Source: Bartonella sp. MM73XJBT.G
Lineage (GTDB): Bacteria > Pseudomonadota > Alphaproteobacteria > Rhizobiales > Rhizobiaceae
Length of the DNA: 64,000 nt
Direction: 5' to 3'
Assembly (NCBI RefSeq): GCF_028618435.1
Contig: NZ_JAQISW010000001.1
Span: forward strand, 247,958-311,957
Position 1 is the first letter of the stretch. Each line of letters opens with the position of its first letter. This document shows positions 48,970-59,667 of the stretch, in pieces. The notes beneath the pieces are model-generated. The model searched no databases, was not told where the DNA came from, and was given only the letters and a program-made list of their open reading frames with translations. Position numbers and translations under genes: made by a program.

Positions 48970-49938
48970 TTAAGAACGAGGATGGGCTTTTTGGTAAATT
49001 TTCAACAAATGATCTGTATCAACATGGGTATAGGTTTGTGTGGTGGAAAGACTCGCGTGCCCAAGAAGTTCTTGAATCGTTCGCAAATCTCCTCCTCGTG
49101 ATAAAAGATGGGTGGCAAAAGAATGACGTAGTGTATGGGGGGTGGCTGTTTCTGGCAAACCAAGACTTGTGCGTAAGTTGCGTACAGTTTTTTGAATAAT
49201 AGCTGGCTGTAAGGGACCACCTCGCGCACCGCGAAACATGGGTTGGTTATCTTTTAAAGGATATGGGCAACATTTGAGATAATTTTGTACAGCCTCGTAA
49301 ACAATTTTGATGAGAGGGACAAGGCGTGTTTTTCCCCCTTTTCCTGTTATGAATAAACTTACTTTTTCAGGGTCAGAAAATTGTTCTGGTGTGAGACTTA
49401 AGGCTTCTGATATGCGCATTCCACAGCCATAGAGAAGCATAAGGACAGCGGCATTGCGCGCGTTAATCCAAGCTTCGTTTTCTAGCTGATTTTCTTGTTT
49501 GACGACGTGAAGAGCTGATTGTATCGCTAAAGGTTTTGGGAGCGACTTTGGATGTTTGGGGCTTCGGATAAGCTGAGCTGCGGGAATATTGACGATTCCT
49601 TCGCGAGATAGGTATTTGAAAAAAGAACGGATGCCCGCTATTGCGCGGCTTAAAGAGCGCGCACTGACATTGTTTGTACGCCGATAAGCAAGATAAGCAC
49701 GCAAATCACTAACGCGCAAATGAGCGAGATCTGTGAAAGTTGGTGCTTGGCTTAAATGTTGACAGAGAAAAGATAAAAATTGCCGCGTATCACGTTCATA
49801 GGCTTGTGCTGTTTGTACGGACATACGACGGTTTTTTACGAGATGCTCTAACCAGTTTTTCCTTGCAGTTAAAACCGCATGGTCGGCTGGAATGAGAGGA
49901 CTATTTTCATCTTTTCTCTTGTCGTTTTTTATTGGCAT
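48970..49938 (-). CDS. xerC: Tyrosine recombinase XerC
   Basis: A 322-residue site-specific recombinase resolving chromosome dimers at dif with XerD. The N-terminal SAM-like core-binding domain (about 25-112) is followed by the catalytic domain with R175 (GCGMRISEAL), K203 in GKGGKTRLVP, H268 and R271 (HTLRHSFATHLL), H294 (LLGHASLSTT) and nucleophile Y303. All catalytic residues are intact. It lies 3 bp after sapC, so the two are cotranscribed. No dif site was recognised in the window. Confidence 0.93.
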   Translation of the reverse strand: MPIKNDKRKDENSPLIPADHAVLTARKNWLEHLVKNRRMSVQTAQAYERDTRQFLSFLCQHLSQAPTFTDLAHLRVSDLRAYLAYRRTNNVSARSLSRAIAGIRSFFKYLSREGIVNIPAAQLIRSPKHPKSLPKPLAIQSALHVVKQENQLENEAWINARNAAVLMLLYGCGMRISEALSLTPEQFSDPEKVSLFITGKGGKTRLVPLIKIVYEAVQNYLKCCPYPLKDNQPMFRGARGGPLQPAIIQKTVRNLRTSLGLPETATPHTLRHSFATHLLSRGGDLRTIQELLGHASLSTTQTYTHVDTDHLLKIYQKAHPRS

Positions 49939-49941
49939 TAT

Positions 49942-50763
49942 CTAGTTGAGAGTTTCTTTCTTTGTAGATTTTTTATCGTCGACGTGACCATTCTTCTTTT
50001 CAGGTTGCTCTTCACGATTGATAAGTTGTTTTTCACCTTTAAGAGAGAGTATTTTTAAAAGATTATGCGTTGACATTAAATGCGCAAAAATTAATCCTAA
50101 AAAGCCATTTTTATGAAGTTTGGCAAGTTGGCTGGCTGATAATTTATTCAATTTTTCTTCGTCAACAACCCAAAAATTTTCCAATTGCGCTGAAAGCCCC
50201 TTATCGTTTTTCACATTGATTGATTTTTGACTGAGAAGATCCATTTCCACAAGAGCATCAATAAATTCAGAGGTTTTCTCCATCGCGATTTTAAAACTTT
50301 CAAGAAAATGAATACGTTCTTCCATAAAAGGAGAAATAGAGCCATCAGAATTAAAAAGTTCTGTTCCTGCAACTTCATTAAACATTCCTGACTGTTGATC
50401 AAAGCAAACAGAAAGTTCTTTTTCATTGCTAATTTGTGCTAAAACAAAAGGATAACGACGAACAAAAGCCGGAACATAAGTATTGGTTTTCCAACTTTTA
50501 TCAGAAGAGATATAGTCATTTTCGTCGTTAGAAAGACCAACAAGAGCGGCGGATGTATAGTGCCGTTTTTTTTGTTCATCTTCAGCGCACATAAATAAAA
50601 TAGGATAGTCTAGGGCTGCTTGAAAATATTCAGTACTGGCTAAAGGAACCCAGTGCGTATCTTTGGCAAAAGACATATCACTTGGTGGCGCAAATTTTAG
50701 ATTTTTATGTGAAACTTTGTTGATTGGCGTGATATCTTTGTAAAATAGCATAATATTTGCCAT
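49942..50763 (-). CDS. SapC family protein
   Basis: A 273-residue protein of the SapC family (named after the Caulobacter/Campylobacter S-layer-associated gene). It shows the typical N-terminal HWVPLASTEYFQAALDYPILF, then YTSAALVGLS, YVPAFVRRYPFVLAQ and LFNSDGSISPFMEERIHFLE. It has no signal peptide. The C-terminal 25 residues are highly charged. Biochemical function is not established in the family. It heads the sapC-xerC unit and is divergent from rimM (131 bp between them). Confidence 0.88.
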   Translation of the reverse strand: MANIMLFYKDITPINKVSHKNLKFAPPSDMSFAKDTHWVPLASTEYFQAALDYPILFMCAEDEQKKRHYTSAALVGLSNDENDYISSDKSWKTNTYVPAFVRRYPFVLAQISNEKELSVCFDQQSGMFNEVAGTELFNSDGSISPFMEERIHFLESFKIAMEKTSEFIDALVEMDLLSQKSINVKNDKGLSAQLENFWVVDEEKLNKLSASQLAKLHKNGFLGLIFAHLMSTHNLLKILSLKGEKQLINREEQPEKKNGHVDDKKSTKKETLN

Positions 50764-50894
50764 AAGACTTTCTCCTTTATTAATTTGTTTTTGTTACCAA
50801 GAAAGGTCTTTTGGGAAGATTGTCTTATATGGCAACAAGATTGAGTAGAAATGATTAAAATTGATGGTTCATTTTTGAGAGATAATGTTTTTTC

Positions 50895-51440
50895 ATGAAG
50901 TATAATAAAGAAAAGCTTAAAAATAAAGTCTATCTTGCCATTATTGGTGTGCCTCACGGTATAAGAGGAGATGTTTTTGTTAAAATTTTAAGTGCCGAGC
51001 TACAACGTTTTAAGTCTTACAGGACTCTTTATGATGATATGGGGCGTTCTTATGAAATTGTAACTCTTCGCACACAAAAAAATAACGCCATTGTGCGTTT
51101 TAAAGGGATCGATAATCGTAATGATGCTGAGTCTTTAAAAGGAATTCGCCTTTATGTGATGCGTAATCAATTAATTGATGATTTGGATGAGGATGAGTTT
51201 TATCAAGTTGATTTAATAGGCTTGCGTGTTCAAGAATACAGGGGAAAAATCTTAGGAAAAGTATGTGGTTTTTATAATTTTGGGGCTGGTGATTTGCTTG
51301 AAATAGGTTTGAATACAGGCAAAAGAGTGCTTATTCCCTTTAGTAAGGTAGCGGTACCAGAAATTTGTATGGATTCTGGTTTTCTTATTGTTGATCCCAT
51401 GGCCGCTGGCCTTAGTGATGGGAGAGAAAATGATCAGTAA
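50895..51440 (+). CDS. rimM: 16S rRNA processing protein RimM
   Basis: A 181-residue RimM with the N-terminal RimM domain (VYLAIIGVPHGIRGDVFVKI) and a C-terminal PRC-barrel (about 98-175, FYQVDLIGLRV, then VLIPFSKVAVPEI). It binds S19 in the 30S head and helps late 30S maturation. ATG 50895 begins a short basic extension before the domain. trmD and rplS lie downstream; the partner rpsP is about 22 kb to the left. The 302 bp gap before trmD holds no feature I can support. Confidence 0.93.
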   Translation: MKYNKEKLKNKVYLAIIGVPHGIRGDVFVKILSAELQRFKSYRTLYDDMGRSYEIVTLRTQKNNAIVRFKGIDNRNDAESLKGIRLYVMRNQLIDDLDEDEFYQVDLIGLRVQEYRGKILGKVCGFYNFGAGDLLEIGLNTGKRVLIPFSKVAVPEICMDSGFLIVDPMAAGLSDGRENDQ

Positions 51441-51742
51441 AGAAATGGCTTGAATCTATGAAAATAAAGGTGAAAGTGAAAAATAACTGGTGAATTTTGT
51501 CAATAAAAAGTGAACAGTATGAAAAGATTAAGAGAACATTTTGAGCAGATATTGTAGCATTTTATCTCAAAATATTCCTGAGTTTTAGAGTCTTTTTTGA
51601 AAGTGTAAGTACGAAAAGTACAGTGTTGAACAGGTCACAGGTTAAGAAGATTCTAATTAACGCTATAGCGTTATATTGATTTTGCTTATGCTATTTTGAC
51701 TTAAAAGAGTTTGTTGAATAAAATGAGGATGAAAAAATAACA

Positions 51743-52441
51743 ATGAAGTTTCAGGCGCGCGTTTTAACTCTTTATCCTGAAATGTTTCCTGGTTTTTTAG
51801 GATATTCTTTAGCAGGGCAAGCTTTAGAACGCGGAATTTGGTCACTGGAGACAGTGCAGATTAGAGATTTTGCTTTGGATAAACACCATAGCGTTGATGA
51901 TACACCCGCTGGTGGGGGGGCTGGTATGGTGATGCGGGCGGATGTCTTAGCAGCTGCGCTGGATTATTGTCCACAGGATTCGCCAAGATTATTGATGAGT
52001 CCACGTGGGCGCCCTTTTGACCAAGCTTATGCGCGGAGTTTGGCTAGTGATTCGGGTTTAACACTGGTTTGTGGACGTTTTGAAGGCGTTGATGAGCGAG
52101 TCATAGAAGCACGAGAATTAAAAGAAGTCTCTATTGGTGATTATATTCTTTCAGGGGGTGAAACTGCCGCACTGGTTATCTTAGATACTATTATACGTCT
52201 TCTCCCTGGTGTAATGGGAAATCAAGCTTCTGCAAAGTGTGAAAGTTTTGAAAATGGTTTGCTGGAACATCCCCAATACACGCGTCCTTCTCTTTTCGAA
52301 GGGCGGGGTATTCCGCCCGTGTTAACCTCAGGTCATCACAAAGCGATTGCAGATTGGCGTCAAAGACAGGCCGAATTGTTAACACGTCAACGTCGTCCTG
52401 ATCTTTATGCGCGTTATGATAAAAATCGTCAGAAAACTTGA
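51743..52441 (+). CDS. trmD: tRNA (guanine-N1-)-methyltransferase TrmD
   Basis: A 232-residue SPOUT-class enzyme methylating G37 of tRNAs with the anticodon-adjacent G36pG37. The trefoil-knot residues are in [15 protein letters not shown] and [19 protein letters not shown]. The early motifs [23 protein letters not shown] and [14 protein letters not shown] are clear. The C-terminal helical domain ends in [12 protein letters not shown]. It is normal in length. rplS follows after 210 bp. Confidence 0.96.
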   Translation: MKFQARVLTLYPEMFPGFLGYSLAGQALERGIWSLETVQIRDFALDKHHSVDDTPAGGGAGMVMRADVLAAALDYCPQDSPRLLMSPRGRPFDQAYARSLASDSGLTLVCGRFEGVDERVIEARELKEVSIGDYILSGGETAALVILDTIIRLLPGVMGNQASAKCESFENGLLEHPQYTRPSLFEGRGIPPVLTSGHHKAIADWRQRQAELLTRQRRPDLYARYDKNRQKT

Positions 52442-52651
52442 TTCATAGGATAAGGTGGTGTATGGCATGACTTTCTTTTTGAGAGAATTTTGAATAAAAG
52501 GTTTTCTATAGTTCCAAAAGTAAAATGAAGGAATGGTGTATTCGCTCCTGTGTTAAGGCATAACCTAAAGAGCATCTTTTCGTAAAACAAGGCTTTTTGG
52601 GTAAGAGTTGGGCGCTCTGACTGTTCGATAAAGAACATGAAGGATAAAGAA

Positions 52652-53092
52652 ATGAATATTATCGCACAGCTTGAAGCTGAACAATGTGCAAAAATTGAAG
52701 AAAAGCGCCAATTTCCAGCCTTTAAACCGGGAGATACTGTCCGTGTCATGGTGCGTGTGACGGAAGGTACGCGGACGCGTGTTCAAGCTTATGAAGGCGT
52801 GTGTATTGCCCGTTCAGGCGGTGGGTTGAATGAGACTTTTACAGTCCGCAAGATTTCTTATGGTGAAGGGGTCGAACGTGTATTTCCTGTTTATTCTCCC
52901 TTGATTGAAGCTGTTGAGCTGGTGCGTCGTGGTAAAGTGCGTCGGGCAAAACTCTATTATCTTCGTGGCTTGAGAGGTAAAGCCGCCCGTATTGCTGAAA
53001 AGAGAGATTATCGAAAAAAGGGTGAAAAGGGCGTTGAGAAAGTAGAGACACCGCCTGTAAGCGCAGATGTTGAAATACAAGTTTCTGAGTAA
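52652..53092 (+). CDS. rplS: 50S ribosomal protein L19
   Basis: A 146-residue L19 beginning [19 protein letters not shown], with [20 protein letters not shown] and [30 protein letters not shown]. The frame extends five codons upstream to ATG 52637, but ATG 52652 matches homologues and has AAGGA upstream. The C-terminal tail is longer and more charged than in E. coli, as usual in Rhizobiales. Confidence 0.97.
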   Translation: MNIIAQLEAEQCAKIEEKRQFPAFKPGDTVRVMVRVTEGTRTRVQAYEGVCIARSGGGLNETFTVRKISYGEGVERVFPVYSPLIEAVELVRRGKVRRAKLYYLRGLRGKAARIAEKRDYRKKGEKGVEKVETPPVSADVEIQVSE

Positions 53093-53118
53093 AAATTATA
53101 TCGGTTGAACTTTATACA

Positions 53119-53141
53119 AAAGCGGCTTTTATGCCGCTTAT
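53119..53141 (+). terminator. Hairpin terminator after rplS
   Basis: AAGCGGC and GCCGCTT flank a TTTTAT loop 27 bp after the rplS stop, followed by ATTTGTGTCTTT, a loosely T-rich run. It fits the end of the rimM-trmD-rplS transcript. Confidence 0.6.
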
Positions 53142-53342
53142 TTGTGTCTTTAGTGATTCGTTTTGTCATTTAAAAGTCTAGGAGGAGACATAAAAATGTT
53201 TAATATATCCAAATTTTATCCCTTTTTTATTCTTAGTAATAGGTGAAGTGCAGGGTATCATTGCACATGTCGTGGATATTCAAACGGAATAAGTATCATT
53301 TGAAAAAATATCTGTTTATATTTGATAAAAGATGTTAGACCT

Positions 53343-53371
53343 TTGACGTTAAGATAAAAGTGTATTAGATT
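53343..53371 (+). promoter_or_regulatory. Candidate promoter for sdhCDAB
   Basis: TTGACG (53343-53348) and TAGATT (53366-53371) are separated by 17 bp, about 195 bp before sdhC, in the 474 bp gap after rplS. The hexamers match the vegetative consensus at five and four of six positions. The remaining gap has no gene; the leader would be long. Confidence 0.4.
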
Positions 53372-53566
53372 AAGGCAAGTTTTGCGGATCATATCCGTGG
53401 AGTAATCGGTTTTTTTTATGCGTGACCTTTAATCCGTTATTTGAGACAACCGACCTGTAATCGGTATCTTCAGATGCCAAACAAGTAAAAATGAGAAATA
53501 TATTTGGTCATTTTGTGTGAGTTTTCTCGTTCATTGCGGTTGCAAAAAACCAGGTCAGGATATTTT

Positions 53567-53968
53567 ATGACAGAGACAACTAGGATAAAAGAGCGCCCAC
53601 GTTCCCCTCATATAAGTATTTATCGTTGGACAATTACTATGGCCATGTCCATTGCACACCGCATTACGGGTATGGCACTTTATGTTGGAACGGTTTTTCT
53701 TGCTGTTTGGTTAGGTGCTATTGCGTGTGGAGAGGAAGCATTTAGAACAGTTCACGAGATTTATAGTTCTTGGTTTGGATTGTGTATTTTGTTTCTTTAT
53801 ACCTTGGCAGGGGTTCATCACATGGTTGGTGGTGTTCGCCACATTGTTTGGGATCTGAAACCTTGCCTTTTGGCGAAAGAAAAGGCAACAGTCACTGCTT
53901 GGGCGACAGTGTTTATTTCTCTTATTGTTACTTTTGCGATTTGGATTATTGGGTATATCGTTGTTTAG
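53567..53968 (+). CDS. sdhC: Succinate dehydrogenase cytochrome b556 subunit
   Basis: A 133-residue membrane anchor with three helices. The family motif ERPRSPHISIYRW at residues 8-20 is followed by SIAHRITGMALY and GVHHMVGGVRHIVWD, which contains the heme-ligand histidine. The frame opens earlier at 53504 with a GTG, but ATG 53567, with AGGA 7 bases upstream, matches homologues. sdhD follows after 18 bp. It anchors SdhAB and shares the quinone site. Confidence 0.96.
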   Translation: MTETTRIKERPRSPHISIYRWTITMAMSIAHRITGMALYVGTVFLAVWLGAIACGEEAFRTVHEIYSSWFGLCILFLYTLAGVHHMVGGVRHIVWDLKPCLLAKEKATVTAWATVFISLIVTFAIWIIGYIVV

Positions 53969-53986
53969 CTGGGGGTGAAAAGAGCC

Positions 53987-54373
53987 ATGAAAAAAGATTT
54001 TCGAACGGAACTTGGAAAAGTACGGGGGCGGGGGAGCGCGCATGAGGGAACAGAGCATTTTTGGCGAGAACGTTTGACAGGGTTTATCAATCTACCGCTT
54101 TTGATATTTTTTATTGTTCTTATTCTTTCGTTTGTGGGCAAGGACTATACTATTGTGCGTGCAAGGCTTGCACATCCTATTGTTGCTATTTTGATGGTAC
54201 TGATGACTCTTTCAGTTCTTTATCATATGAAACTTGGTATGCAGGTGGTGATTGAAGATTATATCCCACGCGAAGGCTTCCGGTTATTCTTTTTGACATT
54301 AAATATTTTATTTTGTTTTTTCATGGGTGGTGTCATTATTTTTTCTCTTTTGAAAATTGCATTAGGGGGGTAA
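53987..54373 (+). CDS. sdhD: Succinate dehydrogenase membrane anchor subunit
   Basis: A 128-residue three-helix protein starting MKKDFRTELGKVRGRGSAHEG, then THFWRERLTG-like (EHFWRERLTGFIN). SVLYHMKLGMQVVIEDYI in helix 2 carries the heme and quinone-site residues. An in-frame GTG at 53975 is possible, but GGGGGTG spaced well before ATG 53987 and homologue starts favour the latter. It is the second gene of sdhCDAB; sdhA begins 6 bp later. Confidence 0.95.
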   Translation: MKKDFRTELGKVRGRGSAHEGTEHFWRERLTGFINLPLLIFFIVLILSFVGKDYTIVRARLAHPIVAILMVLMTLSVLYHMKLGMQVVIEDYIPREGFRLFFLTLNILFCFFMGGVIIFSLLKIALGG

Positions 54374-54379
54374 ACAAAT

Positions 54380-56224
54380 ATGGCGGGTACAAGATCATCT
54401 TTGGGCGCTAAAGCAGGTAACGCCCCTTATCGCACTGTAGATCATAAATTTGATGTTGTTGTTGTTGGGGCAGGTGGTGCAGGATTACGTGCAACATTGG
54501 GTATGGCAGAACAAGGATTAAAGACAGCTTGTATCACGAAGGTTTTTCCAACGCGCTCACACACCGTTGCAGCACAAGGGGGAATTGCCGCATCGCTTTC
54601 AAATATGGGACCTGACAATTGGCAGTGGCATTTATATGATACCGTAAAGGGGTCTGATTGGTTGGGGGATACCGATGCAATGGAATATTTGGTGCGTAAT
54701 GCCCCTGCTGCTGTGTATGAATTAGAACATTATGGCGTTCCTTTTTCTCGAACGCAAGAAGGAAAAATTTATCAACGCCCCTTTGGTGGACATACGACAC
54801 AATTTGGTGAGGGTCCACCTGTGCAGAGGACTTGTGCAGCAGCGGATCGTACAGGACATGCCATTTTGCATACGCTTTATGGACAAAGCTTAAAGCATAA
54901 TGCGCAATTTTTTATTGAATATTTTGCACTCGATCTCATCATGACCGATGGGGTTTGTACTGGGGTTGTGGCGTGGAATCTCGATGATGGTACAATACAC
55001 CGTTTTTCTGCTAAAATGGTTGTTCTTGCAACCGGCGGTTATGGACGTGCTTATTTTTCTGCGACATCGGCGCATACCTGTACGGGTGATGGGGGTGGAA
55101 TGATCACACGGGCTGGATTACCCCTTCAGGATATGGAGTTTGTGCAATTCCATCCTACAGGGATTTATGGTTCTGGCTGTCTTATTACTGAAGGTGCTCG
55201 TGGAGAAGGGGGCTATTTAATCAATTCTGAAGGTGAACGCTTTATGGAGCGCTATGCACCTTCCTTTAAAGATTTGGCCTCACGTGATCTGGTTTCGCGT
55301 TGTATCACGCTTGAAATTCGTGAAGGGCGTGGCGTTGGACCTAAGAAGGATCATATTCATTTGGTTCTCAATCATATTGATCCTGCAATCTTGCATGAGC
55401 GTTTACCAGGAATTTCCGAGTCTGCTCGAATCTTTGCAGGGGTGGATGTAACAAAAGAACCTATCCCCATCCTTCCAACGGTTCATTATAATATGGGCGG
55501 GATTCCTACCAACTACTACGGGGAAGTTCTCAATCCAACAGCTGATTCGCCTGATCGTATTCAACCAGGATTAATGGCGGTAGGTGAAGCGGGATGCGCT
55601 TCTGTTCATGGTGCTAACCGCTTGGGATCAAATTCATTGATTGATCTTGTTGTGTTTGGACGTGCTGCTGCTATTCGTGCGGGTGAAGTTATTGATCGGA
55701 ATACAGAAGTTCCGCCTTTGAATGAAGAAGCTGTTGACGAAATTATGGCGCGTTTTGATCGTTTACGTTTTGCGCAAGGAGCGATACCAACAGCTGTCTT
55801 GCGTGAAAAAATGCAACGCACAATGCAAGAAGATGCTGCTGTCTTCCGTACAGAAGGTTCTTTGCAACAGGGATGTCAACGGATGAATAAAATTTGGGGG
55901 GAATTGTCTGATCTTAAAGTCACAGATCGTTCCTTGATATGGAATTCTGATTTGGTTGAAACTTTGGAGCTTCAAAATCTCATGGCAAATGCGATAATGA
56001 CTGTTCATTCTGCGGCAGCACGTTTAGAAAGCCGCGGCGCTCACGCCCGTGAAGATTATCCAGAGCGTGATGATAAAAATTGGCGAAAACATACGCTTTC
56101 ACATTTGACAAAAGAAGGTAAGGTGACGTTATCATATCGACCTGTCCATGTGAATCCACTAACATCTGAAGCTGATGGTGGAATCGATTTAAAGCGCATT
56201 GCACCTAAAAAACGGGTTTATTAA
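54380..56224 (+). CDS. sdhA: Succinate dehydrogenase flavoprotein subunit
   Basis: A 614-residue FAD subunit oxidising succinate to fumarate. The dinucleotide fold is [26 protein letters not shown] carries the histidine that links covalently to FAD; substrate and proton-path residues lie in [21 protein letters not shown] and the later [14 protein letters not shown]. It is full length and unbroken. FAD attachment probably involves SdhE (not in this window) and the SDHAF4-like protein encoded at 28.9 kb. Confidence 0.98.
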   Translation: MAGTRSSLGAKAGNAPYRTVDHKFDVVVVGAGGAGLRATLGMAEQGLKTACITKVFPTRSHTVAAQGGIAASLSNMGPDNWQWHLYDTVKGSDWLGDTDAMEYLVRNAPAAVYELEHYGVPFSRTQEGKIYQRPFGGHTTQFGEGPPVQRTCAAADRTGHAILHTLYGQSLKHNAQFFIEYFALDLIMTDGVCTGVVAWNLDDGTIHRFSAKMVVLATGGYGRAYFSATSAHTCTGDGGGMITRAGLPLQDMEFVQFHPTGIYGSGCLITEGARGEGGYLINSEGERFMERYAPSFKDLASRDLVSRCITLEIREGRGVGPKKDHIHLVLNHIDPAILHERLPGISESARIFAGVDVTKEPIPILPTVHYNMGGIPTNYYGEVLNPTADSPDRIQPGLMAVGEAGCASVHGANRLGSNSLIDLVVFGRAAAIRAGEVIDRNTEVPPLNEEAVDEIMARFDRLRFAQGAIPTAVLREKMQRTMQEDAAVFRTEGSLQQGCQRMNKIWGELSDLKVTDRSLIWNSDLVETLELQNLMANAIMTVHSAAARLESRGAHAREDYPERDDKNWRKHTLSHLTKEGKVTLSYRPVHVNPLTSEADGGIDLKRIAPKKRVY

Positions 56225-56238
56225 GGGGAGAATGAAAT

Positions 56239-57018
56239 ATGGTACAAATTAAACTTCCCAAAAATTCTCAAGTAAAACCAGGAAAGGTTTGGCCTAAACC
56301 TGAAGGTGCGACAAAACTGACAGAATTTCATGTTTATCGTTGGTCGCCTGATGATGAGGAAAATCCACATTTGGATACCTATTATGTGGATCGTTCTGCT
56401 TGTGGTCCTATGATTCTTGATGGGCTTTTGTTTATTAAAAACCATATTGATCCAACTTTAACACTTCGTCGTTCTTGCCGTGAAGGCATCTGTGGTTCCT
56501 GTGCCATGAATATTGATGGGTTCAATACGTTGGCTTGTACCAAAGGTATGGATGATGTAAAACACCCCATTAAGGTCTATCCTTTGCCTTCCATGCCGGT
56601 GGTGAAAGATTTGGTTCCTGACTTGAAGCGTTTTTATGCACAACATCGTGTGATTGAACCTTGGTTGCAAACCGTTTCACCTGAACCTGCTAAAGAATGG
56701 TTACAAAGTCACTCTGACCGGCAAAAAATTGATGGTCTTTATGAGTGTATTTTGTGCGCTTGTTGTCAGACATCATGCCCGAGTTATTGGTGGAACGGTG
56801 ATCGTTATTTGGGACCAGCCATCCTGCTTCAAGCTTATCGTTGGATTGCTGATTCACGCGATGAGATGTGTGGTGAGCGTCTTGATAATTTAGAAGATCC
56901 TTTTCGCCTTTATCGATGCCATACGATTATGAATTGTACACAGACTTGTCCAAAGGGATTAAATCCAGCAAAAGCAATTGCTGAAATTAAAAAACTCATG
57001 GTTGAACGCCGCCTTTAA
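56239..57018 (+). CDS. sdhB: Succinate dehydrogenase iron-sulfur subunit
   Basis: A 259-residue protein with an N-terminal ferredoxin domain for the [2Fe-2S] cluster ([16 protein letters not shown] and a later LAC) and a C-terminal domain with [4Fe-4S] and [3Fe-4S] ligands in [16 protein letters not shown] and [15 protein letters not shown]. All expected cysteines are present. It is the last gene of the sdh operon. GGGAG precedes the ATG 14 bp after the sdhA stop. Confidence 0.98.
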   Translation: MVQIKLPKNSQVKPGKVWPKPEGATKLTEFHVYRWSPDDEENPHLDTYYVDRSACGPMILDGLLFIKNHIDPTLTLRRSCREGICGSCAMNIDGFNTLACTKGMDDVKHPIKVYPLPSMPVVKDLVPDLKRFYAQHRVIEPWLQTVSPEPAKEWLQSHSDRQKIDGLYECILCACCQTSCPSYWWNGDRYLGPAILLQAYRWIADSRDEMCGERLDNLEDPFRLYRCHTIMNCTQTCPKGLNPAKAIAEIKKLMVERRL

Positions 57019-59600
57019 AGAGTTTCTCATTCATGAAAATAAAGGTTAAGGCGAGAATGCTATAGCCTTTGGAGATTAATCTCTAAAAGCGCATGGATTT
57101 CTTATAAGGAGGCCGTAACGATAATCATTTTAAAAGCGAAGTCATCGTCTTAAAAACAAGTTATTCTTTTAGAAGCAATCCTTGCTAATGGCTGGAAAAA
57201 ACTCATGATTAAATACTATCCCGTTGATTAATTCATAAAAAGTAAAGTAAAACACAGCAAATAGTGTTTTTTATCCTTCTTGAGATTTAATCTCTAAAAG
57301 TTTATGGGTTTTCATAAAATAGTTAACACAATTATTATTTATTATTGTTTTAAAAAGGCATAAGTTTTGTGGGTAAAATAAATACTTAAAATAGCCTTCT
57401 ATGTAAAAACACTATGCCATGTGTTTTTGTTTTCATTAAATTCGTATTAAAGTTCTTATTTTAATGCATGATTTGATTGATCGTTTTTTATAAAAGAAGG
57501 CTAGCTTATATCAATACAGCATAAAAAAACAAGGAATACTATCAACGTTATAATGTATGTAACTCATTCAAATAAAATACAAATGAGTGACGATAGTCTA
57601 TAATTTTACGATACGTTTATTATAATATCGAAAATACTGCTGATATTTAGTGATTGGGCGCTTTGATATCACCATCACATATATTTAAAAGTATTTAAAG
57701 AATATATTGTATTTCAGAGATTCCATTGTTAGTCGCATAAAAAATAAAATTGATAGTTCTCAAAATTAGAGAATGTAAAATCACTCTCTCTTATTGCGAT
57801 GTCCTATAATTAGGAAGGCTGTGGTTTAAAACTATCGTGATATCAAACGATTTTAATTTATTAGGGAGCTTAAAAAGATTTTTAAGAAAATATCAAGTTT
57901 ATAGTTTCTCTAAAATTTTAGAAAACGGTCGTCGAAATTTTAAAAAAATGTATTGTGTATATAAAATAAGTGATGTTTGTAGATTTGTTTGAAGCCGAAA
58001 GAATTCAATCATCAAAAAAATGTGTTTTATTTTGATGAAATTTGTAGAGCCTCATTTTATATGTTTTTATCCATAAAAAATATAGAATATTCTAAGTTTA
58101 ACTTCTATTTTTAGGTTACTGAATTTCATTGCTGCTTACATATATGGTTAAATAAATTTGTTTAAGCTGTCAAAGCGCTTTTTTTATTTTTCGGTATAAG
58201 AAATATTTCTGCACATGAAAGAAAGTTCGCCACATATTAACGGTATAATTTTTCATTGCTTGGGTGTTTATGCTGTTATTCCGTAAAACACCATTCATTT
58301 GAGATGTGGTTATAAAGTGTTTAAAAGGTGAAATCTGCTAGGAAAGGAGATGGATTACAGATCGGCGCGGGTTAAAAATCTTTCTCCTTTGAAATAGTGT
58401 TTGGTGAAGCCTGCTAGACAATCCCGTAAACTAGAATGAAATCCATGGGGACAGACTTTTAATTCCGTTTCTTTTATATATTATGATAGAGAATTCACAT
58501 GAATATGACTAGGATCAGTTACAAAAAAAGAAATCATTGTGAAAAATCAAGCTTGCTTGTTTCTTATATTCTTTAAGATGGGCTGGTCCTCATGCAACAC
58601 AGAATGACTCAAAAGGAATGCATTTGTGTTGCCAATTCACGGGCTTGTTTTTAAAAGACACTGCTCACACTTGTTACTAGCCATTTCTCGGTGGTGCCAG
58701 TGAATGGGATAACGATAAAGCCCTCATGGAAATAGTATAAAATTTATAGAGCACCACCATTTTTAGGCTTATGAAGGAGCAAGTCAGCATTATCACACAC
58801 TTTGTTAAAGTCCTGAGCGTTTGAGATAGTTCATAAGAGGTATTTTTAATGCTTTCTTATACAGTTTTTGTCCACGCAGAATTTCTCGCTTGTAACATTC
58901 AAGCAAGCTGTTTTGGTTAATTCAATATAAACAGATTTGGGATGAGAAAACCCTGTAATATTAAGATCTTTTATCCAACTTACAAGACAATGAACACTCT
59001 TTATAAATCAATGTTAGGTGCTTTAAGAAGTGTAATTATAGATCTTTACTTGTCGGAACTTTTGCTCTTTGAACTATTGAGAAAAGGGTAGTATTCGTGC
59101 GTAGGATTTACCTATATAGCTTATAGACATTGTTTTTGAGGGTGGGAATATGAAACCTCATCTGATATGGTTAGCAAAGCTTTCTTTAGAGAAATTTTAT
59201 TGTTTACAAGTTGATGTAGAATAAGAATCTTTTTTTGTTTAAGGAAGGAAACCGATAGGCCGCTATACGTTCTATTCTTGAATAAAATGTGATTTATAAA
59301 TGCTCAATCAGAATGATCGTGTATTATGAGGCTTTCTGTTTCTGAAGATTGTTTGGGTAAAAAACATGTTTATTGCTCACTTAAAATAAGTTTTTGTCTT
59401 GATGACGATAATTATTGGTGTTGATTGGTATCTGTTTCATGAAGCTCTTATTGATAGGCAAATAAATTTTTTTTGCATTAAATATATCTTTTCAAAAGAT
59501 AAATAGAAAGAATGATTGATAGAATCTCATATGCGATTTTGTTTTTTGTCATGAAGAGTGCAGAAAATACATTGGAGAGGCAAAGAGAACGATGCTCAAT
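57019..59600. other. 2.6-kb gene-poor interval between sdhB and the Trw locus
   Basis: No convincing protein or RNA gene is visible. Near the start, two related segments each with a small dyad (GAGATTAATCTC at about 57069 and GAGATTTAATCTC at about 57285), both followed by TAAAAG, lie about 217 bp apart. A more GC-rich patch at 58340-58460 has AGGAAAGGAGATGG and ATCTTTCTCCTTTG, which could pair. Repeat copy 7 occupies about 58650-59010. A 96-codon minus frame at 59478-59768 crosses the terminator and overlaps trwD, so it is not a gene. The interval may be the scar of a horizontally acquired junction. Confidence 0.5.
58650..59010 (+). repeat. Dispersed intergenic repeat, copy 7
   Basis: This is the clearest copy: GGGATAACGATAAAGCCCTC, ATAGTATAAAATTTATAGAGCACCACCATTTTT, CTTATGAAGGAGCAAGTCAG, GCGTTTGAGATAGTTCATAAGAGG, TTAATTCAATATAAACAGATTTGG and CAATGAACACTCTTTATAAATCAA. 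It was used as the orientation reference for the family. Confidence 0.75.
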
Positions 59601-59601
59601 G

Positions 59602-59636
59602 AAAAAGCCGTAACAATTGGTTACGGCTTTTTTTGT
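59602..59636 (-). terminator. Bidirectional hairpin terminator after trwD
   Basis: AAAAAGCCGTAAC and GTTACGGCTTTTT form a stem of about 12 bp around a short AATTG loop, with A-tract on one side and T-tract on the other. It lies 34 bp beyond the trwD stop and closes the Trw transcript; its symmetry would also stop transcription from the left. Confidence 0.85.
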
Positions 59637-59667
59637 CTGTATGCTATTATTGAAAAGATAGCCTCTG

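Noticed and set aside
58340..58460. Possible tRNA or riboswitch in the GC-richer patch
   Set aside because: No cloverleaf, no T-loop GTTC-A consensus and no recognisable riboswitch core; only a partial purine/pyrimidine stem.
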